A stretch of DNA of 64,000 bases from Dorea_D sp963559605. GTDB lineage: Bacteria; Bacillota; Clostridia; Lachnospirales; Lachnospiraceae. This document shows positions 50,956-58,987 of this stretch, piece by piece (position 1 is the stretch's first letter; the number at the start of each line of letters is the position of its first letter). A program made the translations under genes and the position numbers. The DNA lies in assembly GCA_963559605.1 (NCBI GenBank), contig CAUWLL010000009.1, positions 1-64,000 of the forward strand, read 5' to 3'. Below the pieces are notes generated by a model. It ran no database searches. It was not told the DNA's origin and was given only the letters and a program-made list of their open reading frames with translations.

Positions 50956-52770
50956 GTGGCAGGAATAGATCAGAAAAATATTAGAAATTTTTGTATTATT
51001 GCACATATAGATCATGGAAAATCTACATTGGCGGATCGTATTATCGAGATGACAGGACTTCTCACCAGCCGCGAGATGCAGTCGCAGGTACTTGACAATA
51101 TGGATCTGGAAAGAGAACGTGGAATCACGATCAAAGCTCAGACAGTACGAACCGTATACAAGGCTAAAAACGGTGAGGAGTATATATTTAATTTGATCGA
51201 TACACCGGGACACGTGGACTTTAACTATGAGGTATCCAGGAGTCTGGCCGCCTGCGACGGTGCAATCCTTGTGGTGGATGCAGCTCAGGGAGTGGAAGCG
51301 CAGACGCTTGCCAATGTGTATCTGGCGTTGGATCACGATCTGGATGTTATGCCGGTTATCAATAAGATCGATCTTCCCAGTGCAGAGCCGGAGCGTGTCA
51401 TGAATGAAATTGAAGACGTGATCGGAATTGAAGCAATGGACGCACCGCAGATCTCTGCAAAGAGTGGTCTTAATGTGGAAGATGTACTGGAACAGATTGT
51501 GGAAAAGATTCCGGCGCCTGTAGGAGATGCAAATGCTCCTCTTCAGGCACTTATTTTTGATTCTTTATATGATTCTTATAAGGGAGTCATTGTATTTTGC
51601 AGGATTAAAGAAGGTACTGTGAAGAAAGGTACGCCGATTTGCATGATGGCAACGGGAGCAAGGGCAGACGTTGTGGAGGTTGGTTATTTTGGCGCGGGGC
51701 AGTTTATTCCATGTGAAGAATTGAGCGCCGGGATGGTAGGTTATATTACTGCCAGTCTGAAAAATGTAAAAGATACCCGTGTGGGAGATACTATTACGAA
51801 CGCAGAGAGACCGTGCGAGGAGCCTCTTCCGGGATATAAGAAAGTGAACCCAATGGTCTACTGCGGTATGTATCCGGCGGACGGGGCAAAATACCCGGAT
51901 CTTAGAGACGCGCTGGAAAAATTACAGTTAAACGATGCCTCTTTGCAATTCGAGCCGGAGACTTCCATTGCTCTTGGGTTTGGTTTCCGATGCGGTTTCC
52001 TGGGACTTCTTCATCTGGAAATCATTCAGGAGAGACTGGAAAGAGAGTACAATTTGGATTTGGTGACGACGGCGCCGGGCGTTATCTATAAAGTACACAA
52101 GACAAACGGAGATGTGATTGAATTGACCAATCCGTCCAATCTGCCGGATCTGTCTGAGATTGAATATATGGAAGAGCCTATGGTAAAGGCGGAGATTATG
52201 GTGACTTCTGAATTTATCGGGGCGATCATGGATCTTTGTCAGGAGCGTCGCGGTGTTTATGAGGGCATGGAATACATTGAAGAAACCCGTGCAGTTTTAA
52301 GGTATCATCTGCCGTTGAATGAAATTATTTACGACTTTTTTGACGCATTAAAATCACGTTCCAGAGGGTATGCATCCTTTGACTATGAGATGGACGGCTA
52401 TGTACAGTCTGATCTTGTAAAGCTGGATATTTTGATCAATAAAGAAGAAGTGGATGCACTGTCCTTTATTGTACATGCAGATACAGCTTATGAGCGCGGA
52501 CGTAAGATGTGTGAGAAATTAAAAGAAGAGATTCCGAGACAGCTCTTTGAGATTCCTATTCAGGCAGCAATCGGAAGTAAGATCATTGCCAGAGAGACAG
52601 TGAAAGCCATGCGAAAGGATGTCCTTGCCAAATGCTACGGCGGTGACATCAGCCGTAAGAGAAAGCTGTTAGAGAAACAAAAAGAAGGTAAGAAACGTAT
52701 GCGCCAAGTAGGCAATGTGGAGATTCCGCAGAAGGCATTTATGAGCGTATTGAAGCTGGATGATAAATAA
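50956..52770 (+). CDS. lepA: Elongation factor 4 (LepA)
   Basis: A ribosome-associated GTPase of 604 residues, affecting back-translocation or ribosome assembly. It starts at GTG after AAAGGAGTG. G1 AHIDHGKSTL, G2 RGITI, G3 DTPGHVDF and G4 NKIDLPSA are intact. The LepA-specific C-terminal domain (ending KEGKKRMRQVGNVEIPQKAFMSVL) is complete. hemW starts immediately after the stop. Confidence 0.97.
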   Translation: MAGIDQKNIRNFCIIAHIDHGKSTLADRIIEMTGLLTSREMQSQVLDNMDLERERGITIKAQTVRTVYKAKNGEEYIFNLIDTPGHVDFNYEVSRSLAACDGAILVVDAAQGVEAQTLANVYLALDHDLDVMPVINKIDLPSAEPERVMNEIEDVIGIEAMDAPQISAKSGLNVEDVLEQIVEKIPAPVGDANAPLQALIFDSLYDSYKGVIVFCRIKEGTVKKGTPICMMATGARADVVEVGYFGAGQFIPCEELSAGMVGYITASLKNVKDTRVGDTITNAERPCEEPLPGYKKVNPMVYCGMYPADGAKYPDLRDALEKLQLNDASLQFEPETSIALGFGFRCGFLGLLHLEIIQERLEREYNLDLVTTAPGVIYKVHKTNGDVIELTNPSNLPDLSEIEYMEEPMVKAEIMVTSEFIGAIMDLCQERRGVYEGMEYIEETRAVLRYHLPLNEIIYDFFDALKSRSRGYASFDYEMDGYVQSDLVKLDILINKEEVDALSFIVHADTAYERGRKMCEKLKEEIPRQLFEIPIQAAIGSKIIARETVKAMRKDVLAKCYGGDISRKRKLLEKQKEGKKRMRQVGNVEIPQKAFMSVLKLDDK

Positions 52771-53907
52771 ATGAGACCGTTAGAGTTATATATTCATATA
52801 CCATTTTGTATCAGTAAATGTAAATATTGTGATTTTCTGTCCGCCCCTTCCTCTGAGGAGGAGCGGACAGATTATGTGGAAAGACTTTGCGCAGATATTC
52901 GTTCTTATGATGATCTAGGGAGAAGTTATCGTGTCGTAAGTATTTTCGTGGGTGGAGGGACACCGTCTGTATTAAGGGCAGAGCAGATGAAAAGAATCTT
53001 TTGTGCTATAAAAGAAACTTTTGTGTTGACAGATGATGCGGAAATTACATTGGAAATGAATCCGGGTACTGTAGAAAGAGAAAAGTTAAAATGCTATAAG
53101 AGCATGGGGATCAACCGTCTCAGTATCGGACTCCAGTCGGCGAACAATGAGGAATTAAAGCTGCTTGGGAGAATTCATACATATGAAGAATTTTTACATA
53201 CGTATGAGATGGCAAGGGAAGAAGGTTTTTCCAATATAAATATAGATTTAATATCAGGTGTTCCAGGTCAGACTGTGGATTCTTGGGAAAAAACCTTGAG
53301 AATCGTAGCAGAGCTTGATCCGGAACATATTTCTGCGTACAGTCTGATCATCGAAGAGGGAACCCCTTTTTATGATTTATATGGAGAGGGTGGGGAGTGT
53401 GCCCAACTTCTTCCGGAAGAAGAAGTTGAGCGCAAAATGTATCAGAGAACGAAAGAAATTTTGGAAGGATACAGTTATCACCGTTATGAAATCTCCAATT
53501 ATGCCAAGAAAGGTTATGAGTGCAGACACAACCTCGGTTACTGGGAAAGGACAGAATATCTGGGGCTAGGAGCGGGGGCAGCTTCTCTTCTTGACAATCG
53601 CAGATGGACACAGTCAGAGGATATACAGACCTTTGCAAAGGAGAGCAAAAGACGTATGGAGAAGGGGGATGTATTATCAAAAGAAGAACAAATGGAAGAA
53701 TTTATGTTCTTGGGTCTTCGAAAAACAGAAGGGGTGTCCAGAAAAGTGTTTGAGCAGACGTTTGGATGCACTATGGATAGTGTGTATGGGAACGTGATTT
53801 CAGACATGGTACAAAAAGATTTGTTAAAAGACGCAGGAGATTTCCTGCGCCTCAGTGAATTAGGTCTTGATGTCAGTAATTACGTGATGAGTGAATTCTT
53901 ATTGTAA
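52771..53907 (+). CDS. hemW: Radical SAM heme chaperone HemW-like protein
   Basis: A 378-residue radical SAM protein. The cluster motif is CISKCKYC near residue 13 (CxxxCxxC), followed by GGGTPSVL, the SAM-binding element. The C-terminal HemW domain is present. Proteins of this type were long annotated as oxygen-independent coproporphyrinogen oxidase; the HemW subgroup binds and delivers heme. The start directly follows lepA. In many Firmicutes hrcA-grpE-dnaK come next, but here an accessory region begins. Confidence 0.9.
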   Translation: MRPLELYIHIPFCISKCKYCDFLSAPSSEEERTDYVERLCADIRSYDDLGRSYRVVSIFVGGGTPSVLRAEQMKRIFCAIKETFVLTDDAEITLEMNPGTVEREKLKCYKSMGINRLSIGLQSANNEELKLLGRIHTYEEFLHTYEMAREEGFSNINIDLISGVPGQTVDSWEKTLRIVAELDPEHISAYSLIIEEGTPFYDLYGEGGECAQLLPEEEVERKMYQRTKEILEGYSYHRYEISNYAKKGYECRHNLGYWERTEYLGLGAGAASLLDNRRWTQSEDIQTFAKESKRRMEKGDVLSKEEQMEEFMFLGLRKTEGVSRKVFEQTFGCTMDSVYGNVISDMVQKDLLKDAGDFLRLSELGLDVSNYVMSEFLL

Positions 53908-53925
53908 ACATTATGAGAAATTGGT

Positions 53926-54705
53926 TTATTGTGTATCTTTGTTTTTGAGATTATAGTCTTCAGGAAATACTACAATTTCAAAACTGTTCCGGTCTCCTCG
54001 GTATCGGGCAAGAGAGTATTCAATAGGGACTCCGTAGGTGTTATAACCGATAGAAGTAAAATGCTGTATAGGCTTTCCGATTTTAATGTTTAAATGTTGG
54101 AGGTCTAAGCGATTGGCTTCTACTGCCTCAACAATACGTTTTACACGAAAGACAGCAGTTTCTGTATTTTGATTAAGAATACTATATAAACGCTCTTCTT
54201 GAAGGTTATGTTCCATAATGAAAGAGCAGCTTTCGTAAGGCAAATAAGTTTCAATGGTAACAATAGGTTCTGAATCGGCCAGACGCTTGCGGTGGAGATA
54301 GATGACGGGGTCATTTTCCTGTAACTCCAAAGCATTCGCGATTATATGATTGGATTTCATTACTTTGAGTTCCAGAACTTCTGTACTGGGAGTCATGCCA
54401 GCGCGAAGAATCTGATCGTTGAAGCTCTCCAGTTTTTTAATAAAATCTTGACTGATCTTCGGTTGTGATACAAAAGTACCCTTACTTTTTATTCGGTAAA
54501 GCCAGCCTTCCTGAACAAGTTCGGTAATGGCTTGCCGGACGGTAGTCCGACTGATTTGGAATGTTTCACTAAGCTCTTTTTCAGTAGGAATCGGGTTCCC
54601 TACTTTATAGGTTCCATTTTTTATCTCATCCATAATCAACGTTTTTAGCTGAAAATATAAAGGGATAGGGATGGATTTGTCAATTTTTGACTCTTTTGTT
54701 AACAT
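53926..54705 (-). CDS. GntR/HutC-family regulator with UTRA domain (copy 1)
   Basis: A 259-residue regulator. The N-terminal GntR winged helix contains PLYFQLKTLIMDEIKNG, PTEKELSETFQISRTTVRQAITELV and the wing SKGTFVS; the UTRA ligand-binding domain follows from about residue 85, ending with GVPIEYSLARYRGDRNSFEI. UTRA domains commonly bind phosphorylated sugars. The ATG at 54705 has AGGAGG upstream. It is divergent from a second, similar regulator, and a palindrome at 54746-54765 lies before it. It probably controls part of the downstream sugar locus. Confidence 0.93.
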   Translation of the reverse strand: MLTKESKIDKSIPIPLYFQLKTLIMDEIKNGTYKVGNPIPTEKELSETFQISRTTVRQAITELVQEGWLYRIKSKGTFVSQPKISQDFIKKLESFNDQILRAGMTPSTEVLELKVMKSNHIIANALELQENDPVIYLHRKRLADSEPIVTIETYLPYESCSFIMEHNLQEERLYSILNQNTETAVFRVKRIVEAVEANRLDLQHLNIKIGKPIQHFTSIGYNTYGVPIEYSLARYRGDRNSFEIVVFPEDYNLKNKDTQ

Positions 54706-54745
54706 AAAAAACCTCCTAATATGTGTTGTATGCAAGAATGTCAAT

Positions 54746-54765
54746 ATGACATAATGTTATATCAT
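54746..54765. promoter_or_regulatory. Candidate GntR operator, site 1
   Basis: ATGACATAATGTTATATCAT, an imperfect palindrome, lies 41 bases upstream of the copy 1 regulator start. The right half, AATGTTATATCAT, recurs exactly at 55680-55692 before the VOC gene. Confidence 0.5.
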
Positions 54766-54837
54766 AAAGACAATATAGCAAAATATGAAAAGAAAGTCAA
54801 GAAAAGTGTTTTGAGGAATCGTTTTCTCATTAATACA

Positions 54838-54866
54838 TTGAAAAAAGGAAAAAAATGGAATAATAT
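54838..54866 (+). promoter_or_regulatory. Promoter of GntR copy 2
   Basis: TTGAAA (54838-54843), a 17-base spacer and TAATAT (54861-54866), 32 bases before the ATG. Confidence 0.5.
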
Positions 54867-54898
54867 ATGAATATAAGAGAAAAGAGAGGATATAAAAT

Positions 54899-55645
54899 AT
54901 GAATCCATTTTCAAATGAAACGATTGATAAGAACGTACCGGTTCCTATGTATTATCAGTTAAAAAAATTGATACAGGATATGATCAAGGACGGAAGGCTG
55001 AAATCGGGAGATATGCTTCCGACAGAACTAGAATTAAGCGATATGTTTGGGATCAGCCGTACGACCACCAGACAGGCGATCATGGAATTGGTCATGGAGG
55101 GTGCACTTTATAGGGTGAAAAGTAAGGGAACGTTTGTGTCAGAAACAAAAGTTGTACAAGACTTTACGAATGTGATCCGTGCCTCGCACAATCTTTTGGA
55201 AAAGCAGAATGTTACAACAAAAACAAAGGTTTTAAAATTAGAGTTAGAGAAGGCAGACTTTCTTGTGAGTAAAATGTTACAGATCAGAGAAGGGGATGAG
55301 ATTGTTCATCTCAAAAGACTCCGGTTTGTAAACGGAGAGCCAAATGTATTGGCAGACGCTTATCTTCCGATCCTTTGTAAAGACATGTTGGATATGGATA
55401 TGAATACAACAGGTCTTTATCAGTTTTTGGATATGAAGGAGGAAACTACTCCGGCGAAAGCTGTCAGGGCGTTAGAGGCTATTTTAGCAGATGCGGAAGA
55501 GGCAAAAATACTGGGCATACAGGAGGGAGCGCCGATTCAGTTGACGACATCCGTTACTTATACAAAGAACGGAATGCCGATAGAATATTCTGTAGCAAAA
55601 TTCCGTGGGGACAGTAATGTGTTTAAATGTGAAGTAGTGATTTAG
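54899..55645 (+). CDS. GntR/HutC-family regulator with UTRA domain (copy 2)
   Basis: A 248-residue regulator closely similar in layout to copy 1: PMYYQLKKLIQDMIKDGRL, PTELELSDMFGISRTTTRQAIMELV and SKGTFVSET in the DNA-binding domain, and a UTRA domain ending MPIEYSVAKFRGDSNVF. The two are paralogues in divergent orientation rather than a recent tandem copy, since most residues outside the motifs differ. It has its own promoter and terminator, so it is not in the transporter operon. Confidence 0.93.
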   Translation: MNPFSNETIDKNVPVPMYYQLKKLIQDMIKDGRLKSGDMLPTELELSDMFGISRTTTRQAIMELVMEGALYRVKSKGTFVSETKVVQDFTNVIRASHNLLEKQNVTTKTKVLKLELEKADFLVSKMLQIREGDEIVHLKRLRFVNGEPNVLADAYLPILCKDMLDMDMNTTGLYQFLDMKEETTPAKAVRALEAILADAEEAKILGIQEGAPIQLTTSVTYTKNGMPIEYSVAKFRGDSNVFKCEVVI

Positions 55646-55670
55646 ATTTTTCTGAATCACTACTTTACAT
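55632..55670 (+). terminator. Terminator overlapping the end of GntR copy 2
   Basis: A perfect 11-bp inverted repeat (55632-55642 and 55655-55665) covering the last codons and the stop, followed by a weak T-rich tail. Confidence 0.65.
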
Positions 55671-55715
55671 TTTGGTCACAATGTTATATCATTAGAATAT
55701 AGTGATAATATTCTA
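55664..55715 (+). promoter_or_regulatory. Promoter and operator region of VOC gene
   Basis: TTTACA (55664-55669), a 17-base spacer and TATCAT (55687-55692) form a candidate promoter. AATGTTATATCAT (55680-55692) repeats operator site 1 and covers the -10. A second palindrome, TAGAATAT-N7-ATATTCTA, is at 55693-55715; its minus strand shares AATATTATCACTA with the region before the sugar-binding protein gene. Confidence 0.5.
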
Positions 55716-55736
55716 CAAAAGGATAAGGAGGATACT

Positions 55737-56144
55737 ATGAATTCTATTGAAATTAATGGACTTGCTCACGTTGGCTTATATGTTAATGATGCGAAGAAAT
55801 CTGTTGAATTTTATGAAGAAAAATTAGGATTTAAACTTGTACATGAAGCGGTTAATAAAATCCCGGAAGGGGATGTACTGGTGAAGTTCGTTCAAAATGG
55901 AACTTGTGTATTGGAACTTGTGCAGTTTCCTTATGCAATAAAACGTACAGATGGTTGGTTTGATCATATTTCTATTTCGGTGAAGAATCTTGACCATGTG
56001 ATAGAAGTATTACGAGACAAAGGGATTGTATTTGAGGAGGGATCCTATACGGTTGCTCCACACGTTTTTCCGCCGGGAGGCTCAAAATGGGTGTTCTTTA
56101 GAGGTCCGGACGACGAACATATTGAACTGAACGAACGAATGTAG
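55737..56144 (+). CDS. VOC-family (glyoxalase/epimerase fold) protein
   Basis: A 135-residue protein of the vicinal oxygen chelate superfamily, with two beta-alpha-beta-beta-beta units. The metal ligands appear present: His in GLAHVGLYV, Glu in CVLELVQF, His in WFDHISISV and Glu in EHIELNER. Members include glyoxalases, dioxygenases and epimerases, so the reaction cannot be named. It has its own promoter carrying operator-like repeats and a terminator, yet it shares those repeats with the sugar operon, so it probably serves the same pathway. Confidence 0.85.
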   Translation: MNSIEINGLAHVGLYVNDAKKSVEFYEEKLGFKLVHEAVNKIPEGDVLVKFVQNGTCVLELVQFPYAIKRTDGWFDHISISVKNLDHVIEVLRDKGIVFEEGSYTVAPHVFPPGGSKWVFFRGPDDEHIELNERM

Positions 56145-56150
56145 CACTAG

Positions 56151-56181
56151 AGAGAGATTGAAAAAATTCAATCTCTCTTTG
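56151..56181 (+). terminator. Terminator after VOC gene
   Basis: A perfect 12-bp stem (56151-56162 and 56167-56178) with a four-base loop and short T tail. Confidence 0.8.
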
Positions 56182-56249
56182 CTATTATACAGAAAATATG
56201 AGAAAAAATTAACAAAAAAGAAAAAATATAAAAAAATAATAGTATATAA

Positions 56250-56278
56250 TTGACAAAAAGAGAAAAGTAAGATATTAT
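56250..56278 (+). promoter_or_regulatory. Promoter of the sugar transport and catabolism operon
   Basis: A perfect TTGACA (56250-56255), a 17-base spacer and TATTAT (56273-56278). Confidence 0.7.
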
Positions 56279-56297
56279 ATGTCATAACAATACAACG

Positions 56298-56314
56298 TAG
56301 TAATATTATCACTA
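56298..56314. promoter_or_regulatory. Candidate operator before sugar-binding protein gene
   Basis: TAGTAATATTATCACTA lies just after the expected transcription start. It shares AATATTATCACTA with the minus strand of the palindrome at 55700-55715, upstream of the VOC gene. Confidence 0.45.
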
Positions 56315-56338
56315 AAAAGAAATTAGGAGGGAACAAAA

Positions 56339-57397
56339 ATGAAAAAAGCATTATCGGTTATTTTAACAGGCATGCTGGTCGTAAGTCTTGCAGCATGTGG
56401 AAAGAGTGGAGGAACGTCAGAAAAAGAAAGTTCAGAAGACGGAGCAAAAAAATATGATGTGGTTTATTTGTCACCGTCTACAGAATCTGAATATTGGCAA
56501 TATGCAGAGATAGGTATGCAGAATGCGGCTATTGATCTCGCAAAAGAAAAGGGAATTGAGATTAATTTCTCAGTTAGTGGTCCCGCTACAGAGGCGGAGA
56601 CAGATGCTTATATAAAAGCTTTTGAAAGTGTGATCGCATCTGGCCCGGATTCAATTATCACAGCAACTTTAGCGCCGGATGGAACTGTTCCTAAAACGCA
56701 GGAAGCTCAGCAGGCAGGAATTTATGTTAATTTTGTAAGTATGGGACTTGAAGACGGAGATTCTAATGAATATGGTGATTTCTATGGAGTGCATTACTAT
56801 TGCGATAACAAAACTATAGGTGAAACAGCAGCGAAAGCTATGTTAGACGGATGGAAAGATGCAGGAATTGAGCCAAAAGGAAAAGTCGGAATGCACATGT
56901 CGGTTGTAGTGGAAAGTCTGGAAAAGAGAATGGATGGTTTTAAAGACTATATGGAAGCAAATGCACCCGATGTAGAGTTATTAGATACTTTGTATAATGA
57001 AAACGATGTTAATAATGCTCAGAGTAACGTAGAAACGCAGATTTCTACATATGGAAAAGAATTAATTGGTCTTTATGGCGGAAATAATGTGTCAGGTGAT
57101 GGAATAGCACTTGCATTAAAAAATGCCGGAGAAGGAGACAATATACTTGGTATCGGCGTCGATTCGGATAGTATCGAGATCGAAGCATTAGAAACAGGAG
57201 ATTTATATGCGATTGTTGTACAAACACCTTATGAGCAGGGGTATGCAGCAATGGAGAATGCTATTGAGTATTTGGAAACAGGAAAGAATACGGAAACAGA
57301 AAAACACACCAATTGTCCGTCACAGGCTGTAACAAAAGGAAATATGGATACTGAAGAAAGTAAAGCATTACTTGATCCGACAATTTTAAAGAAATAG
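56339..57397 (+). CDS. Sugar ABC transporter substrate-binding lipoprotein
   Basis: A 352-residue extracellular binding protein anchored by a lipid at Cys20 (lipobox SLAAC). After a Ser/Gly/Glu linker, the periplasmic-binding-protein type 1 fold (Peripla_BP_4, ribose/galactose-binding class) starts near residue 38 with DVVYLSPSTESEYWQYAEIGMQNAA. The hinge and C-terminal lobe motifs LIGLYGGNNVSGDGIALAL and IGVDSDSIEIEALETGDLYAIVVQTPYEQGYAA match this class. The ligand is probably a monosaccharide or derivative. It is the first gene of the operon and is separated from the ATPase gene by a GC-rich hairpin. Confidence 0.93.
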   Translation: MKKALSVILTGMLVVSLAACGKSGGTSEKESSEDGAKKYDVVYLSPSTESEYWQYAEIGMQNAAIDLAKEKGIEINFSVSGPATEAETDAYIKAFESVIASGPDSIITATLAPDGTVPKTQEAQQAGIYVNFVSMGLEDGDSNEYGDFYGVHYYCDNKTIGETAAKAMLDGWKDAGIEPKGKVGMHMSVVVESLEKRMDGFKDYMEANAPDVELLDTLYNENDVNNAQSNVETQISTYGKELIGLYGGNNVSGDGIALALKNAGEGDNILGIGVDSDSIEIEALETGDLYAIVVQTPYEQGYAAMENAIEYLETGKNTETEKHTNCPSQAVTKGNMDTEESKALLDPTILKK

Positions 57398-57405
57398 TAC
57401 AAGAA

Positions 57406-57432
57406 CAGGCTGTCTGAGAAACAGGCGGCCTG
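57406..57432 (+). other. Intercistronic hairpin between binding protein and ATPase genes
   Basis: An 11-bp stem (57406-57416 with 57422-57432, two G-U pairs) and five-base loop, GC-rich in an AT-rich region. No T run follows. Hairpins in this place in sugar ABC operons often stabilise the binding-protein mRNA, giving it higher expression. Confidence 0.6.
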
Positions 57433-57456
57433 CAATAAAAAGAAGGGGTGATATAT

Positions 57457-58968
57457 ATGGCAGAAGATATTGTATTAAAAGTGGAAAACATTAGTAAATC
57501 ATACCCAGGAGTAAAAGCATTACAAAACGTCAGTCTGACAATTGGAAAAGGTGAAGTGCGCGCACTTTTAGGAGAAAATGGAGCAGGTAAATCAACGCTG
57601 ATTAAATGTATTATGGGTGTTGAAAAAGCTGATGAGGGAACAGTAAGCATTAATTGTGACGGTGTGTGGAAAAATCCACAAAATGTTGCGGAGAGTAAAG
57701 AGTGCGGAATGCAGGCGAATTATCAGAATGTTAATATTGCAAAAGAGTTGAGTATAGCAGAGAACTATTTTCTTGGACACGCACCTACAACTAAATTTGG
57801 AACAGTAAACTGGAAATTGATGAATCAAAATAGTCAAAAAATTATTGATAAATTTGAAATGGGTGTAGATCCAAGGGAAAAAATCAGCTCACTTCCAATT
57901 GCAATGCAGGAAATGGTTACAATTAGTAAAATTTCTGTCAATGAGAATTTAAGACTTGTAATTTTTGATGAACCTACAGCTTTATTGGAAAATGATAAGG
58001 TAGAGATTCTGTATAGATATGTGAGAGAACTAAAAAGCCAAGGTGTCAGTATTATTTATATCTCCCATCGTCTTGAGGAACTGATGGAAATTTGCGATAC
58101 AGTTACTATTCTAAAAGATGGACAATATGTGGATACTAAGAAAATTGCAGATGTGGATAAAGATATTTTAGTTTCATTAATGGTAGGAAGAGAGGTCGGA
58201 GATCTTTATAATATTGAACGTGCAGAGATTGGACAAGAATTATTGTGTGTAAAAAATCTTTCGGTTAAGAATATGTTTAGGGATGTGAGCTTTAAATTAT
58301 GCGCAGGAGAAATTCTTGGGTTCGCCGGTTTAGTCGGGGCTGGTAGAAGTGAAGTGATGAGAGCTATTTTTGGAGTAGAAAAATTAGAAAGCGGAGAGGT
58401 TTACATAAAAGGAAACAGAGTAGAAATAAAAAGTCCTCGGGACGCAATAAAAAATGGAATAGGTTTCTCAACGGAAGATCGTAGGTCTGATGGTTTGGCA
58501 CTACCTCTAAGCGTAAAGATTAATACGAACATGTATTCTTACGATGCGATTAGTAAAGCCGGAATAGTGGATAGAAAAAAGGAAAAAGAGCGTGCGGAAG
58601 AGTATAAAGAAAAAATAGGAGTAAAAACACCAAATATAGAACAATGTGTAGAAAATCTTTCGGGAGGAAATCAACAAAAGGTCGTAATAGCAAAATTGTT
58701 GTGTAGAAATCCGGATATTCTGATATTTGATGAACCTACAGTAGGCGTAGATGTCGGTGCAAAGCAAGAAATATATAAAATTATGGAAATGCTTATAAAA
58801 CAGGGTAAGGGTATTATCTTGATTTCATCTTACTTGCCGGAAGTAATGGGATTATCTGACCGCATGATTGTTATGGCAGAAGGTCGTGTATCTGGTGTAT
58901 TAAATAGAGAAGAAATAAAGGCAGTAGCGGAAGAAGATGTTTTGCGACTTGCGTCATCTATTGCTTAA
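57457..58968 (+). CDS. Sugar ABC transporter ATPase with two fused nucleotide-binding domains (RbsA/MglA type)
   Basis: A 503-residue double ATPase. The first domain has Walker A GENGAGKST and Walker B LVIFDEPTALL, with a degenerate signature (SSLPIAMQEMV). The second has the altered Walker A GLVGAGRSE, signature LSGGNQQKV and Walker B ILIFDEPTVGVD. This pairing is normal for RbsA/MglA-type ATPases. The ATG at 57457 is eight bases from AAGGGG; the GTG at 57448 overlaps it. It works with the adjacent permease, which would form a homodimer. Confidence 0.94.
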   Translation: MAEDIVLKVENISKSYPGVKALQNVSLTIGKGEVRALLGENGAGKSTLIKCIMGVEKADEGTVSINCDGVWKNPQNVAESKECGMQANYQNVNIAKELSIAENYFLGHAPTTKFGTVNWKLMNQNSQKIIDKFEMGVDPREKISSLPIAMQEMVTISKISVNENLRLVIFDEPTALLENDKVEILYRYVRELKSQGVSIIYISHRLEELMEICDTVTILKDGQYVDTKKIADVDKDILVSLMVGREVGDLYNIERAEIGQELLCVKNLSVKNMFRDVSFKLCAGEILGFAGLVGAGRSEVMRAIFGVEKLESGEVYIKGNRVEIKSPRDAIKNGIGFSTEDRRSDGLALPLSVKINTNMYSYDAISKAGIVDRKKEKERAEEYKEKIGVKTPNIEQCVENLSGGNQQKVVIAKLLCRNPDILIFDEPTVGVDVGAKQEIYKIMEMLIKQGKGIILISSYLPEVMGLSDRMIVMAEGRVSGVLNREEIKAVAEEDVLRLASSIA

Positions 58969-58987
58969 GAAGGTCGGAGGTATCGAG

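Noticed and set aside
53926..55645. The two GntR regulators as a recent tandem duplication
   Set aside because: They are divergent in orientation and differ at most positions outside the DNA-binding motifs, so any duplication is old.
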